A stretch of 64,000 nucleotides of DNA, from the NCBI RefSeq assembly GCF_000226115.1, contig NC_016457.1, positions 4,216,001-4,280,000 of the forward strand. Reading direction: 5' to 3'. Below the pieces are notes generated by a model. That model did not search any database. It worked only from the letters and a program-made list of their open reading frames with translations, and was not told where the DNA came from. This stretch comes from Thermothielavioides terrestris NRRL 8126 (Eukaryota; Ascomycota; Sordariomycetes; Sordariales; Chaetomiaceae). Of this stretch, positions 1 to 11,336 are shown piece by piece (position 1 is the first letter of the stretch; every line of letters starts with the position of its first letter). The translations under genes were made by a program, and so were the position numbers.

Positions 1-2
1 AC

Positions 3-1701
3 GCGCCGCTCGGCGCGCCCACCTCGGCCGGCCTCGCCCACGGCGGGCTGGCCGGCGCCTCGCTCGAGAAGCACAAGACGCTGACGTACCTGAACGGGCT
101 GTCGCTGATCGTCGGGCTGATCATCGGGTCGGGCATCTTCTCGTCGCCGAGCCAGGTGAACTCGAACGTGGGGTCGCCGGGCGCCGCGCTCATCATCTGG
201 GTGGTCGCGGGCATCCTGGCCTGGACGGGCGCTGCGAGCTATGCGGAGCTCGGCGGCGCCATACCGCTCAACGGGGGGCCGCAGGTGTATCTGTCCAAGA
301 TACTCGGGGAGCTGGCCGGGTTTCTGTTCACGTGGGTGGCCGTGCTGGTGCTGAAACCCGGCAGCGCGGCCATCATCGCCATCATCATGGGCGAGTACCT
401 GGTGCGGGCGGCGATCGGGGCCGAGGCCGAGACGGTCAACCCGTGGATCAACAAGTCGGTTGCGTTGGTGGGCCTGGTGACGGTGACGTTTCTGAACTGT
501 GTCTCGACGCGTCTGGGGACGCGCATCAACGACATGCTCATGTTTCTGAAGTTTGTTGCCTTGCTCGGTGTTACGATTACTGGGATTGTGGTTGCGGCCA
601 CGGGATACTCGTCGTCGGGCACGGCGAGTCTGGACTGGAAGAACCATTCATGGTTTGAAGGCACCAAGGTGGATGCCTCGGCGTGGGCGGTGGCGTTATA
701 CGCTGGCTTGTGGGCGTTTGATGGGTGGGATAATGTGGGTTTTACCTGCTCTTATAAGCTCTGCTCCATCCCGTTCACTGACCTCTGCTGCGCAGACCAA
801 CTACGTAGTTGGCGAGTTCCGTAACCCCTCGCGCGACCTGCCGCGCGTCATCCACACCGCCATGCCGCTCGTCATCGCAAGCTATCTCCTCGCCAACATC
901 GCCTACTTCTTCGTCCTCCCGCTCGAAACCATCAACTCGTCCAACACGGTCGCCGTCATGTTCGGCGCCAAAGTCTTCGGCACCGCCGGCTCGCTCATCC
1001 TCGCCCTGATCGTGTCGGCCTCCTGCTTCGGCGCGCTCAACAGCTCCACCTTCACCAGCAGCCGCCTCGTCTACGTAGCCGGCAAAGAAGGCTACATCCC
1101 GTCTGTCTTCGGCCGCCTGGGCCTCACCAGCAGCGGCGGGGGCCTCCCCGACGCGCACCACGACCCCCATCACCTCCACCACCCCGCTTCCTCCTCCCTC
1201 CCGAACACCCTCCGCACGCGGTCCTGGCTCCGGCGCAAGCTGGGCTCGCTCGTCGGCGACGAGGACACGGGCCTGTTCTTCACGCCGGTGCCGGCGCTGC
1301 TGCTCAACGCGGCGCTGACGGCGGGCTACATCGCGGTCGGCGAGTTCGGCACGCTCGTCACCTTCTACGGCGTCGCGGGGTACACCTTCTACTTCCTCAC
1401 CGTGCTCGGCCTGATCGTGCTGCGCGTGCGCGAGCCCCACCTCGAGCGCCCCTACCGCGCCTGGATCACCACCCCGATCGTCTTCTGCTGCGTCAGCCTG
1501 TTCCTGCTCAGCCGCGCCGTCTTCGCCCAGCCCCTGCAGACCCTCATCGTCGTCGGCTTTGTCGTCGCCGGCGTGCCGGTCTATTTCTGGCGGGTCAGGC
1601 GCGGCAGGGGCAGGGCCGTGCTTGCCATCAAGAGGGAAGGGACGGGGGAGGGGGAGGAGGGGAAGCGGAGGTGGTGGATGTTCTGGAGACGGAGGAGGTA
1701 G
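3..1701 (+). CDS. APC-family amino acid permease, methionine permease (MUP1)-like; 5' partial
   Basis: Exons 3-734 and 796-1701, stop TAG at 1699-1701. The 61-bp intron (GTGGGT donor, CGCAG acceptor) joins in phase 0. The frame is open to the window edge, so the N-terminus is missing; 545 residues are visible. It is predicted to be a plasma-membrane amino acid/proton symporter. What shows this: the helix-1 motif GSGIFSSP at visible residues 42-49, the helix-3 stretch VLKPGSAAIIAIIMGEY, the loop NYVVGEFRNPSRDLP at the start of exon 2, and the C-terminal TFYGVAGYTFYFLTVLGL and LERPYRAWITTP, all typical of fungal LAT/MUP1-type carriers. A His/Pro/Ser-rich loop of about 45 residues follows GRLGLTSSGGG and looks longer than usual. 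The tail is very basic and ends in RRRR. The family is clear; the methionine substrate is inferred from resemblance. Confidence 0.9.
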
Positions 1702-2316
1702 AAATGAATGGGGGAAGGGAAGGAATGCATTCCGTGGGTGATTCTTGACTTCAATCATGGCTCCTGGTGCAAGGGGGCGGCGAGGTATTTGGCTTCGGGA
1801 AGCTGGATATGACTACCGCATTACTTTGCCCTGATCATCGAGGGGTTTCTCCTACATATACCCAAACCGCTTGTTGAGCAGGTGAGTTCGGGGAATAGGC
1901 CGGACTGGGGCCGCAGTGCCTGTCCGAGCCCCCTGTATAGTATATACCATGCTCAACATCAGACAGACGCGAGACGATACAGCGTCGAGACATAATTATA
2001 TATTCGCAACCTCACTGGTTGGTTGTCTGAATCTCGCAGACACAAGCCGCCTTACAACCGGGCAAATACCACCCAGCCTGCTGCTCCGGACATAAGGGCG
2101 TTTGGACTTGGTAACTAGTTCCTATTCCTTCATAACTCATAACTAACCAAAATACGCATCCAGCACACGCTGCGCATTCTCAGCGGGCACATGCCGGCGG
2201 TGATTATACACAATTTGATCCTCCTCGGCCCTTCGTTCCTAATTCCGAACGGAAGCGCAGGAAAAATAGAAACCTTCCCACCCACCAAATTCACCAGCCT
2301 ACGCAAATTCATCAGC
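1702..2316. other. Intergenic spacer between convergent genes
   Basis: This stretch of about 615 bases holds the 3' flanks of the permease (+) and the formate dehydrogenase (-). It is less GC-rich than the genes, with short AT-rich patches near 1,935-1,950 and 1,995-2,010 that could serve 3'-end formation. I see no ORF with protein-like composition, RNA gene or repeat. Confidence 0.6.
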
Positions 2317-3999
2317 CTACGACCGCGTCTGCCTCTGGCCGTACGCCTTGGTGGCGTAATCGCCGTTGTGCACAATCAGGTCCTCCGGGCGGTAGTCGAA
2401 GCGGCCCGACAGGTAGCTCTCCAGGATGGCCTTGGTACCGGCGGCGTAGCGCTTCTGGGCGTCGAGCGAGGTGCCCGACATGTGGGGCACCATGGCGTTG
2501 CCGCCGCCGAAGGGGTTCTTGGCGGTGCGCAGGGGGTGGTCGGCCGGGGCGGGCTGGGGGAACCAGACGTCGCCGCCGTAGCCGCGCAGGTGGCCGGTGC
2601 GGAGGGCCTCGGCGACGTCCTCCTTGACGACGATGGCGCCGCGGGCCGTGTTGACGAGCCACGAGCCGGGCTTCATCTTGGCGATCAGGTCCTTGTTGAA
2701 CAGGCCGCGCGTCTTCTCGTGCAGCGGGCAGTTGATGGTGACGACGTCGCACTGGGCGACCATCTCCTCGAGGCTCTCGACGCGGCGGCAGCCGATCTCC
2801 TTTTCCTTCTCGGGCGACATCGGCTGGTAGTCATAGTAGAGCAGCTCCTTGCAGTCGAAAGGCTTGAGGCGGCGCAGCACGCGCTCGCCGATGCGACCGG
2901 CGGCCACGGTGCCGACCACCTTGCCCTCGAGGTCGAACTCGTTCTTGGCCGCCTCGGCCACGTCCCACCGGCCGGCCTCGATCATCTCGTGCGCGGGCAC
3001 GAAGTTGCGCACCAGCACCAGGATGGTCATGACGACGTGCTCGGCGACCGAGACCACGTTGGAGCCGGTGACTTCGGCGACCGTGATGCCGCCGTTGGTC
3101 TTGTTGGCCGCGTCGAGGTCGACGTGGTCGGAGCCGACGCCGGCCGTGATGCACAACTTGAGCTTCTTGGCCCTGGCCAGGCGCTCGGCGGTCAGGTAGC
3201 CGGGGTGGAAGCTGGGCGATCTCAGTACACGACTGTCCAGCATGTTTTCTCCTTTTGAGAACCCAGGGCGACTCACGGGGTGGTGATGATGACCTCGGCG
3301 TCGACCAGCTCCCGGTCAAAGGTCGAGTTCTCGCCATCCTTGTCCGAGGTGGTCACCAGGGTGTGGCCCTGGTCCTCGAGCCACTTACGGAGACCGAGCT
3401 CATTTTCGGTGGTTCCGAGGAGGCCGGGCACCTGCGTGATGCATCGCAGCGGTTAGCCCAAAGCTCCGTTGGCTAACCGGCTACTCTCGAAACGCCGGAA
3501 GCCCCACACCGCCCGTGCCGTGCCGTGCTGCGACGAACGTGCGGCCAAGACGGAGGAGCTGCCCCGTAATCGCGTATTTGTCCCCACTTCCCCGAAGACT
3601 CCGAACCACCGTTGCAGCCTGCAGGCCCCAACGCATCCTTGCTCCACGGTACCCCGCATCCATCCGGCAACCGTGTTCCACTCTCACCAACTTCGACAAG
3701 TGGCACAGGAGCAGTGGGTTTGGGGGATGTTTTTTTTTTCTGGGGCGAGGGAGGAAGGACCTTACCTCCTGGGCGTGCTTGCCGCCGTCGTACAGAACAG
3801 CCAGAACTTTGACCTTTTCGCGTTGAGTGGTTAGCTGCCGGCTGGACAATTGCGGACCGAATCTCGAGGCCCGGAACGTGCTCCTGCTCAGGAGGGTGCT
3901 GGATCCCGGGGCGAGAGTTCGAGCGCGCGGAGCAGCCCGCCATGAGCAGGAGCGCGTGGCAGCAAAAAGCAAAGAGGCAGAGCGAGCAGTAAGTACCAT
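2317..3999 (-). CDS. FDH1: NAD-dependent formate dehydrogenase, mitochondrial-type presequence
   Basis: Three exons: 3999-3766, 3431-3277 and 3211-2317, stop TAG; 427 residues. Intron 1 is 334 bp (donor GTAAGG), intron 2 is 65 bp (GTGAGT, branch-like ACTGAG, acceptor CCCAG). It oxidises formate to CO2 with NAD+. Residues 1 to about 62 are Arg/Ser/Ala-rich with almost no acids, a likely mitochondrial targeting sequence; the conserved enzyme begins at [15 protein letters not shown]. Visible landmarks: [20 protein letters not shown]; Asn181; dinucleotide motif AAGRIG at 233-238 with NAD-selecting Asp257; catalytic Arg320 in NTARG; Asp344 and Gln349 in [11 protein letters not shown]; catalytic His373 in [11 protein letters not shown]. 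The first Gly of the usual fungal GxGRIG is Ala here, as I recall it is in bacterial FDHs. The ATG at 3999 was chosen because it gives the presequence and splices cleanly; a start nearer KVLAVLYD would give a cytosolic form, but I see no Met there. Confidence 0.95.
3450..3479. repeat. Inverted repeat inside formate dehydrogenase intron 1
   Basis: CGGTTAGCC at 3450-3458 and its exact complement GGCTAACCG at 3471-3479 form a 9-bp stem with a 12-base loop. It lies close to the intron 1 acceptor (exon 2 starts at 3431), within the last 50 bases of an unusually long intron. A structure here could affect acceptor choice, but that is inference. Confidence 0.6.
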
Positions 4000-4070
4000 T
4001 GTGACAGATCGTGAGCGTGGAAATTGTTGAGATCTGGGCGATGCGAAAAGGAGACGGCGGGATCAGGATG

Positions 4071-4077
4071 CTTTATA
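4071..4077 (-). promoter_or_regulatory. TATA-like box upstream of formate dehydrogenase
   Basis: On the minus strand the sequence reads GGCTATAAAGC, with TATAAAG at 4077-4071, 71-72 bases before the proposed ATG at 3999. This suits a core promoter with a short 5' leader and supports the chosen start. No transcription data are available. Confidence 0.5.
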
Positions 4078-4801
4078 GCCGCTGGAACCGAGCGCCGGAG
4101 GTTAGTATCATTCAAAGCGGGACAAATGCAAGGTGACTTCAGAGGAAGGCACAGTTCACAGGGGTGGGAGGAAGGAGATACCTTATGAACTTGGAAAGTG
4201 AACGAAGAGAGACGAACGGATGGGGCTTATTCCAGTCTGGGAGCAGAGGTCTCGGGCATATTTATGTGCACCTTGCCCCCCCTTTGTTCAGGTCTGCGGC
4301 GTACCGTCTGTGGAAACCGATCATCGCCCGGCAATCCACTGGCTCCCGAGGCTGGGAAGGTGTTCGGAGAGTGATACAAACGACCAGGTCGACCAATGCC
4401 GAACGAGTGGAGTGTGGTTTCCCACTCGTGCAGGCTCGGCAGGCTGGGGAACCTCATTGGCGCCCGCAGGCTCGTTGCTTCCTGCTTTGCCATGCGTTGC
4501 ACCGTTGATCGGTTGCATCCCCAGTCCTGGGAACAGGACACAGGACATGGTGTGGTAGCAAGTGAGGGGTCGTGTGGGAACAATTCGTCATTGGATCACA
4601 GCATGCAGTGCTGAATTCCCAGCACTTCGGAGTAGAGGAGTGCGGTTTCGCCGGCAGACGCAGCTGGCCGTGAAGGGCAGGGAAGAGGCATAGTGCACTT
4701 GCGCTCACGCAGGTATGTATGTTCGGGAAGGCACCTCGATGGCCGCTTCCACAACGATTCAGGCAGCACCGGGCGTGGACTCAGGCGTGGAGTACTCCGT
4801 A

Positions 4802-4839
4802 AAGTGTCCTGAACTGATCGTCAAGTGTCCTGAACTGAT
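4802..4839. repeat. Two-copy 21-bp tandem repeat
   Basis: AAGTGTCCTGAACTGAT occurs at 4802-4818 and again at 4823-4839, a period of 21 bases. Only two copies are present. The unit has an imperfectly palindromic look, but I do not recognise it as a known binding site. Confidence 0.8.
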
Positions 4840-5851
4840 TGACCCCTCTCTCCTCTCTGGGGCTGAGCATGCGGATGGCCACTTCCCCCTCACGCGGGAG
4901 GCTAAAACCGCCAGCCAACAGCCAATTGCACGCGGTGCAAGCTGCGGTCGCTCATTAACCCAGGCTTTGGCCCCTTCGGTACTTGTTGGCCGGCGTCTGA
5001 TGGATTGTTCCCTGCTCCGGAAGTGAGACGGTTGTAATTCGGCGATGGCTCGGCATTCTTCAAGGCAGCGAGAGTGCCCCGCTGCATTGAGCGGGGCAGC
5101 CGTTGCTGTGGAAGCGAGGCTGCGAGCGTCGTGTTGCGACGCCCGGGCGAGCGGCTGGGGGCGGCATCATCCACGGGCACTTGGCGTGCGCGAATGTTCG
5201 CCCAGATGCTGAATCCACTGCGAGAGTAGCTGACTTCGCTGGGTTGTCAATGGATGGCTCTTCGCTACTGATGCTCCCCAACAGGGCCACGAATTCCTGG
5301 GGCATCTGTTGTCTATGCAGGCCCCATCGGCATACTCACGTTTAGCAGTGTGCTAGATCGGATCATTCAAAGGGTTGGTTGACGCGGACTTCTATGCCTT
5401 GAATCTCAAGGAAGGGCCGCTCCCCTGGAGACTGAATCACTTGGGAGGAAACGATCCGAGGCTGGGCCGCTGTTGATCAGTGATCCATGTACGGTCGACA
5501 AAAGCCCAGAGCGAGGAAGCCCCAAATCGCGACTACGCGACTCCGCGACTCCGAACATTACCGTAGACCAAGATCCCGCTCGTAGGAAAGAAGAGAGGTT
5601 TCATTACAAGATGGCATGTCTATGGCCCCACGTACATACAGCACATCCCAGTGTGGCCTCTATATATCGCCATACTCCTACCGTAAACCCGACAATATGC
5701 ACGCTCCGTCGAACTCCACAAAACCAACATACATGCTGTTCCCAGAATGCCTCACATTGCTCCGTTGCCCACCCGGCAACTCACACCCGCACGCCTCTAT
5801 ACCTCTACTCTCTAGCCACAAGCACATCTACCCCCATATCTGCCCAACCAG

Positions 5852-8800
5852 TCATAGGCTATACGGCGGCGGTAGTTCCTGCGGCGTGCGGGCCCCCGCA
5901 GGACCCGCGCCGCCCGACGCAACTGCGGAGCCAGAGCTAGAGCCAACTCCGTTCATCAAGGCCGTCGCCTTGGCCATCATCTTGGGGAAGTACTGCTGGA
6001 TAAATGACTCGCTGTCTTCTTGTCAGCCTGCCAACTTTATGCGGGAAACGGAGCGGCGGGGGTGTTAAGAATGGCAACCACTCACGTGTAGTAGCTGTGC
6101 TCCGACCCATGCGGCCCAACCAGGTTGTGCGCCAGCTCGTGGGCAACGACGACCCTAGCCCCAGCACGCGTCAGCTTCATCTTTCCTTCTGTCACACAAA
6201 AATAGAAGCAGCTTTGATATTAAGTCAGTAGGTAGCAGCCGGGAAAAGCACTCACCACCACCAAGTCACCGCCTCCACCCTCGCCTCCGGGCCGGCGGCG
6301 CCTTCCGCAACTCCCCTCAAATGCAACTGCTCGAAAAACCGCAGGTTACAAAACACACTCCCGCCGCTATTGAACGCGATCGTGCCGCCCTTCTCGTCGT
6401 AAAAGATATGCAGCGCCTTCGCGCCGAGGCCGTACACGTCGCCGACGTCCCTCAGCAGCGCCTCGAACGCGGCGATGCCCCGCACGTGCGCGGCCACGAA
6501 CTGGCCCGGCGCGACCGACAGGTCCTTAGCCGTGAACACGCGCATGCCGCGCGGCGCCTCGGCCGCGAAGGTGATGTTCTGCGCCGGCGTCGCGTCGCAG
6601 TAGGTCGCCTGCTCCTTCACCTCGGTCTGCTGCGGCGGGGAGAAGAGCGTGGCCGAGTCGTGTGCGCGCGTCGACTTGATCGCGTTGAGCAGGTTCTGTT
6701 GGACTGCGGCCGGTGAGGTGACGCGGCCGTCGTCGACGGCGCCCGCGGCGGGTTTGCCGCCCGTGGGTTGGGATGTGGGTTGTTCGGGAGCGGGGAGGAA
6801 TTGGTCGATTTCGGACGGTGGTGCGGCCAGGGAGTCCTCGCTTGTGTCGAAACCGAGGCGGCGGGAGAGGGTCGAGAAGAGACCCCCGCCGCCCCTCTTG
6901 GGACGTTGCCGCTGTTGCGGTGGGGGAGACGCGGGTGGCTCGCTCCCTGGTGAGTCGTCAAAGCCGCCGGGCATGCGCACACGATCCCGTTCGGGCGTTT
7001 GCACGTCTGCTGCGCTCGTCTGTGCCGCCCACTGCCTCTCCAGCTCCTGGATCTTCCGCTGCTCCGCTTCCAGCGCCTTACGCCGCTCCTCTTCGGCGAG
7101 CCGCGCCTCGGCCGCCTTAGCCCGCAGGATGCGATCCACGTTGTAGCCGCGCGCTCGCAAGTCGAGCAAGCCGAGCTTCAAAAACGGCTCGAAGAAAAAG
7201 TACGCATGCTGGTTGGGGCGGTTCAGCAGGAGCTGGCAGATGGCCTGCCCGACTTGGTACATATCGGGCTTGCCCTCAGCGGCGACGTACAGGGTCCATC
7301 CGTTGGCTGTGTTGGAGCTGGCCGCCGACCGCTTCTCTTGGTGCGACTTGGCGTGCCCCTTGAGAGACCGCCGCAGGCCCAACGAGCTTACCGACACGAC
7401 TTGCAAGTTCTTCTCGAGCCACCGCGTGTCATGCTTGACCGAGTCCCTCTTGTCCTTGGAGTACTCGTGCAAGAAGAGCTTCGAGCGCTCGAGGACGTGC
7501 TTGCGCAACCATTCGGCGCCATCTTGGTTCGCGGTGCGATGTCCTACCCACAGATCCTCCTTCACCCTGCTGCCTAGCGTGTGGGACCCGAGGCTCATGT
7601 AGAAGGCCTCAAGCAAGTCGTCCTCGGGAGCGCACAGTAGCGCTTCCTTGAACAGCCGGTAACTGATGTAATCGTCAAGCACCACAATGTCTTCAGCGCT
7701 TGCGAGCTGATAGTGCTTGATGGGTGCCTCATCCTCCTCGATTGACTCTGATTCCTTGTTCTTCCCCGAGGACAATTCCCGGGAACCAAGCAGCCAGGCC
7801 GATGTCCTCATCTTCTTGAAGAGCTCTTTATCCCTCTTAAGGGTCACGATGTCTTCGGCGATCGACTTGAGGAGATTGAGGTACTTTTCCGGACTCTGCA
7901 AGGTGCTCAGCAGCCGCGCCGGCTCACTGCAGGCTAGCTGAGCAATCTCGTGCTTTGTGGGCTCGCTCTTCGCGCCACACTTGAATAAGAAGGTGTTTGC
8001 GTCGGGCCCAAAGTCGACAAAGTCGAAAATGTCCTTATAGGTTGACGAGCTTCCCAGATAGCAATGAGGAGGCCGGACGTGAACCAGCTGCGACCCGGAC
8101 TTCTCATTGGTCGCGGGTCGACGATCCTGCGTTCTCACGACAGGGACGATCGCCGCATCCCGCAGCTTGACCAGGTTGTTGTGGTCCAGGTCGCTCAGGC
8201 GAGTAGAGAAATACCCAAACAGGGTGACCGCCTGGTTGCGGTCGGGAGGCGGCCTCGCAACAAGCCGCGCCACGCACCCCGAAATCGGGGGATCGCGGGC
8301 AACGCCGAACTTGAGAGCATGCTGGTGCAAGTCTCTCCTGAGAATGTTGTATCCAAGCACGGACGCCCTCTCGTCCGTGTAGCAGGCAGATGGCCGGACG
8401 AGTTGTTTCTCGTCGCCTTCAATCGGAAGAATAGCCTTGTCGGTTGTTGACAAGTCGAAGGACGAGTATCCGTTGAGGTGATGGTTGGCAATGAAATAGG
8501 ACATCGCATTCTTTCGGAGGTTGTCGTCCGGCGAAGCCATCATGTCAACAAGTTCCGGCACCGACGGATACGGCCGTAGACCGAGGCCGAAAAGGAATCG
8601 AGCCTCCGCGCTCGTGTTCCTGAAACTCCCTGGTGGCCCCGGCCACTGGAGGATGGGCAACCCCAAGACCCGCAATGAGTCCTTGGGCTCGTAGAGTTCC
8701 GAGACCCTGTATAAGCGCGTTGTGCCTTTCGTGGGCTCCATCCCGCGAGAACCGGCCTCGGCAGGGCATAGTGGTGATTCCCGGAGCTTCTTCATGTCGG

Positions 8801-11336
8801 CAGCCGGAATATCGTCCTTGACCGAAGCGAGATACTTGATCAACTCGACATGACTCCATTTCGCACGCACGCCGTCACCAGCAGCGGGAGACGGGCTCAG
8901 CAGCCTGGTAAAGATGGTCTCCAGATCAACAGTCTTTCGGACACCCAAGGCGGTCAGGAACTTGTCCTTCAGGTTTGCACAGCCCTCGAGAGTCGGCAAA
9001 TCGTCGAACAGTTTGACGGAGGGGAAGAAGGACTCGCCCGGCTTCTTCATGCCCGCCTTGGTTGGCATAATGGTGACATTCTGCAGTGCCGATACCACCG
9101 ATGTCTTGGAGCTTGCACTCAGATTGTCCCAATTCTTTGAGAGAACCGTCAGGACCTGAAGCGCAAACTTGTCCGATTTTGTAAGATTCTGCTCGTCCGC
9201 TCTCCCTGGCGCAGACTCGATCAGGAACCTAAGCCAGGGCACAATGCCCAAAGGATCCCAGCCCAGAGCCTGCAATCGGGCCTCAGGGATGCCGGCCGTG
9301 AACGCTATCGGGAGGGTGGTGGGTGGGATTGGGAGTGTCGCCGGGATCTTGTTTGTTAGGTAATTCTTGATCGTCCCCAGGGCAATGATACCGCCTGAAT
9401 CGCCGCCATCCGTTATGGTGGCAACCGCAACATCCAATAGCCGCTGAACGCTCGGGCGGTCAAGCTCTCCGTCGAAAGCTCCCCTGGTGATCCACTGAAG
9501 GAAGTGGTGAAGCTGGTCCTTATCCAGCGCCTTGGCACCAAGTTCCTGCCAGATGTCGTCGACTGTTATGTCTTTGATCAACGCGAAGTCGATCAACTTC
9601 TTGATGAAAGGATCCTCCTTCATCTCCTTCAGAACAACCGGAATCCCTCCGACGAATTTGGCGATCTCATCCGACGAGATCCGCACCTTCGTTGTCGGCA
9701 ACACGCCCCTGGAGGAGAACACCTCGATGGACGGGCGTTTGTAGGCCGTCCAGAAGGCTTCTTCAATGATCTGAGCCACGTGCGCACTCGGCGTCGAGTC
9801 TTGGAAGGTATACGTCTTCAAGATATGCAAGGCCTCGGGAATGCAGTTCCGCACATCGTCTAACGAGATGGTCGATCCCTTCTTGGTGCCAGACTGGGAC
9901 ATTCTCTCGAGTTTGTCATTCAAGTCCGTCATTTCGTTGGTGAAAGCAAGTCGGGACATGATACCGGCGGCTCGAAGCATCTCCATGTTCCAAGTGCGCA
10001 CCCAGCGGGCGTTCAAATCGATGGCCTCGCGTTCGACCGTGGGGATGACTGAGGGAGCAGAGATGTGCATCCCGGCGCCGGTCGTTTGTGTTGTTGGAAA
10101 GCCGATAAAGATACGGCCCCCGGGCTTCTTGCTTGGCAGCACGGAGGCAAAAACATCTGCTATCTTCGCGGCCTGGCTTGACGAGGATGTCTCCGAGGCG
10201 ACGGTTTCGTCGTAGGAAGAGGTTAAGATGGAGATCTTCGTCATTTTTGGCGGGGGCTTCTTGGTAGCCCGCTCCAACTCAGCAGCGAAGGAAGAGGAGA
10301 CGTGTGTGGCAATGTGCGCCGAGGTCACGCGAAGGAAGATGGATGAGGTCGAAGTCGCGGTGAGGTCTTCCGCTATTGCCTCCCGAGCCGCCTTCTCTTC
10401 TTTGGCCGCCCTGCCGCGAGGCCCAGAATGGGACGAGCCCGAAGTCAGTCTCGAGAAGAACTTCTTCAACGAAGGTAGCTCCGAGCTATAGTACGATGAC
10501 TCGGCAGACTTTGCAGCTGCGGCGGTCTGTGGCTTCCAGCCAACGACGCTCATGAATGCGGCATCTATCTGCGTGCTGGTGCGGTCCGCTGTGGCAAGCT
10601 TCATCAGCCCCTCCTTGGTCCTCGTCTCCAGGTCTCGCGGAATGGGGACGCTCAGGCTGGGGGACGATTTCTTGTGCAGCGCCAGGATCTTCCAGTCGTC
10701 GATCCAGAACTCAATGCTCTCAAGAGCGACAAAAGTCAGGCTGGTACAAAGAAATTGACTGACAGACAACAGGTTCGGGACCGGCGTTGTGGTACTCCTG
10801 TAGTCGAGAACAAATGTGGTATCTGGGCTTCCCTCGTCCGGCGGAAGAGTCACTTTCCTTGTGAACAAGGCATTTCCCTTCCAGTAGAAGGCCATGGCCT
10901 CGTTACCGGAGCTGACAAAAGGCTCTTCGCAGTCGGCAAAGACGCTGTAGAACCCAACACCAAATGCGCCGATTTTTGTCTCGTCCGGATTGCCCTCGGC
11001 AATTTTCTTCAGTCTGGCCCAGTCTGTCTGGCTGAAGGGCTGGCCATTGTTCTGGACGACAAGCCGCCGCAGGGTGTGGTGGGAAATGACATGCTTGATG
11101 AGCTCGGAACGGCTGGTGGTCGCGGGAAGCGGGACTTGGGTTGAAGGCAGCGTCTCCCACTTGACCCTTACTGTGGTCGCCTGGGCATCTGCGGCATTCT
11201 GAATAAGCTCCCTCAGGGTCGTCCACTCTCCGGAGTACCGAGCCAAGACCTTGTCAATGAGCGCCCGGGTATCGACGGTAACCGCTTCTTCATCCTCGCC
11301 GCTGAGGGCGGCAGCGCGCAAGCGCGCATAATCCAT
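5852..11336 (-). CDS. Sacsin/DUF3684-like GHKL ATPase protein with C-terminal HExxH domain
   Basis: Three exons: 11336-6256, 6154-6086 and 6011-5852, giving 1,769 residues. Intron 1 (101 bp) has donor GTGAGT and acceptor GGCTAG with a CTGAC branch site just upstream; intron 2 (74 bp) has GTGAGT, CTGAC and ACAG. Without splicing the frame stops after three Trp; splicing continues WWWVVVAHELAHN. The N-terminus carries a Hsp90/sacsin-type GHKL ATPase fold: LRELIQNAADA at 41-51 (N box with Glu43 and Asn47), NNGQPF at 96-101, GAFGVGFYS at 123-131. A long middle region follows, then a charged probable coiled coil at about 1398-1440, a low-complexity Pro/Gly/Ser linker, and a C-terminal domain with HELAHN at 1699-1704 followed by SEHSYYTE, which resembles a zinc-peptidase site. 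The family is a large ascomycete-conserved protein of unknown role. Chaperone and peptidase activities are inferred from motifs only. Confidence 0.9.

Larger units (their letters stand above)
4000..5851. other. Long intergenic region between two minus-strand genes
   Basis: About 1.85 kb, comprising the formate dehydrogenase upstream region on the left and the 3' flank of the GHKL gene on the right. ORFs of 70-155 codons occur in several frames on both strands, but they overlap one another and show no recognisable domain or codon pattern. I treat the region as non-coding. It contains a 21-bp-period direct repeat (4802-4839) and the TATA-like box; the length could also accommodate a non-coding RNA, which cannot be judged from sequence. 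Confidence 0.55.

Noticed and set aside
775..1758. 327-codon minus-strand frame over the permease 3' half
   Set aside because: Asp/Glu/Arg/Gly-rich shadow of a GC-rich gene; the plus frame has clear permease motifs.
2191..3258. 355-codon plus-strand frame over formate dehydrogenase
   Set aside because: Antisense shadow of exon 3; low-complexity Val/Ala/Gly/Asp composition and no domain.
2831..3337. Arg/Pro-rich frame overlapping exons 2-3 of formate dehydrogenase
   Set aside because: Alternative frame of the same strand; the true exons splice in phase and give the full enzyme.
5473..6231. Plus-strand frames near the 3' end of the GHKL gene
   Set aside because: They overlap the minus-strand small exons and their introns and have no domain.
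6252..6254. TGA after WWW as the true end of the GHKL protein
   Set aside because: A GTGAGT donor overlaps it and two further exons add a conserved-looking HELAHN segment with matching phases.
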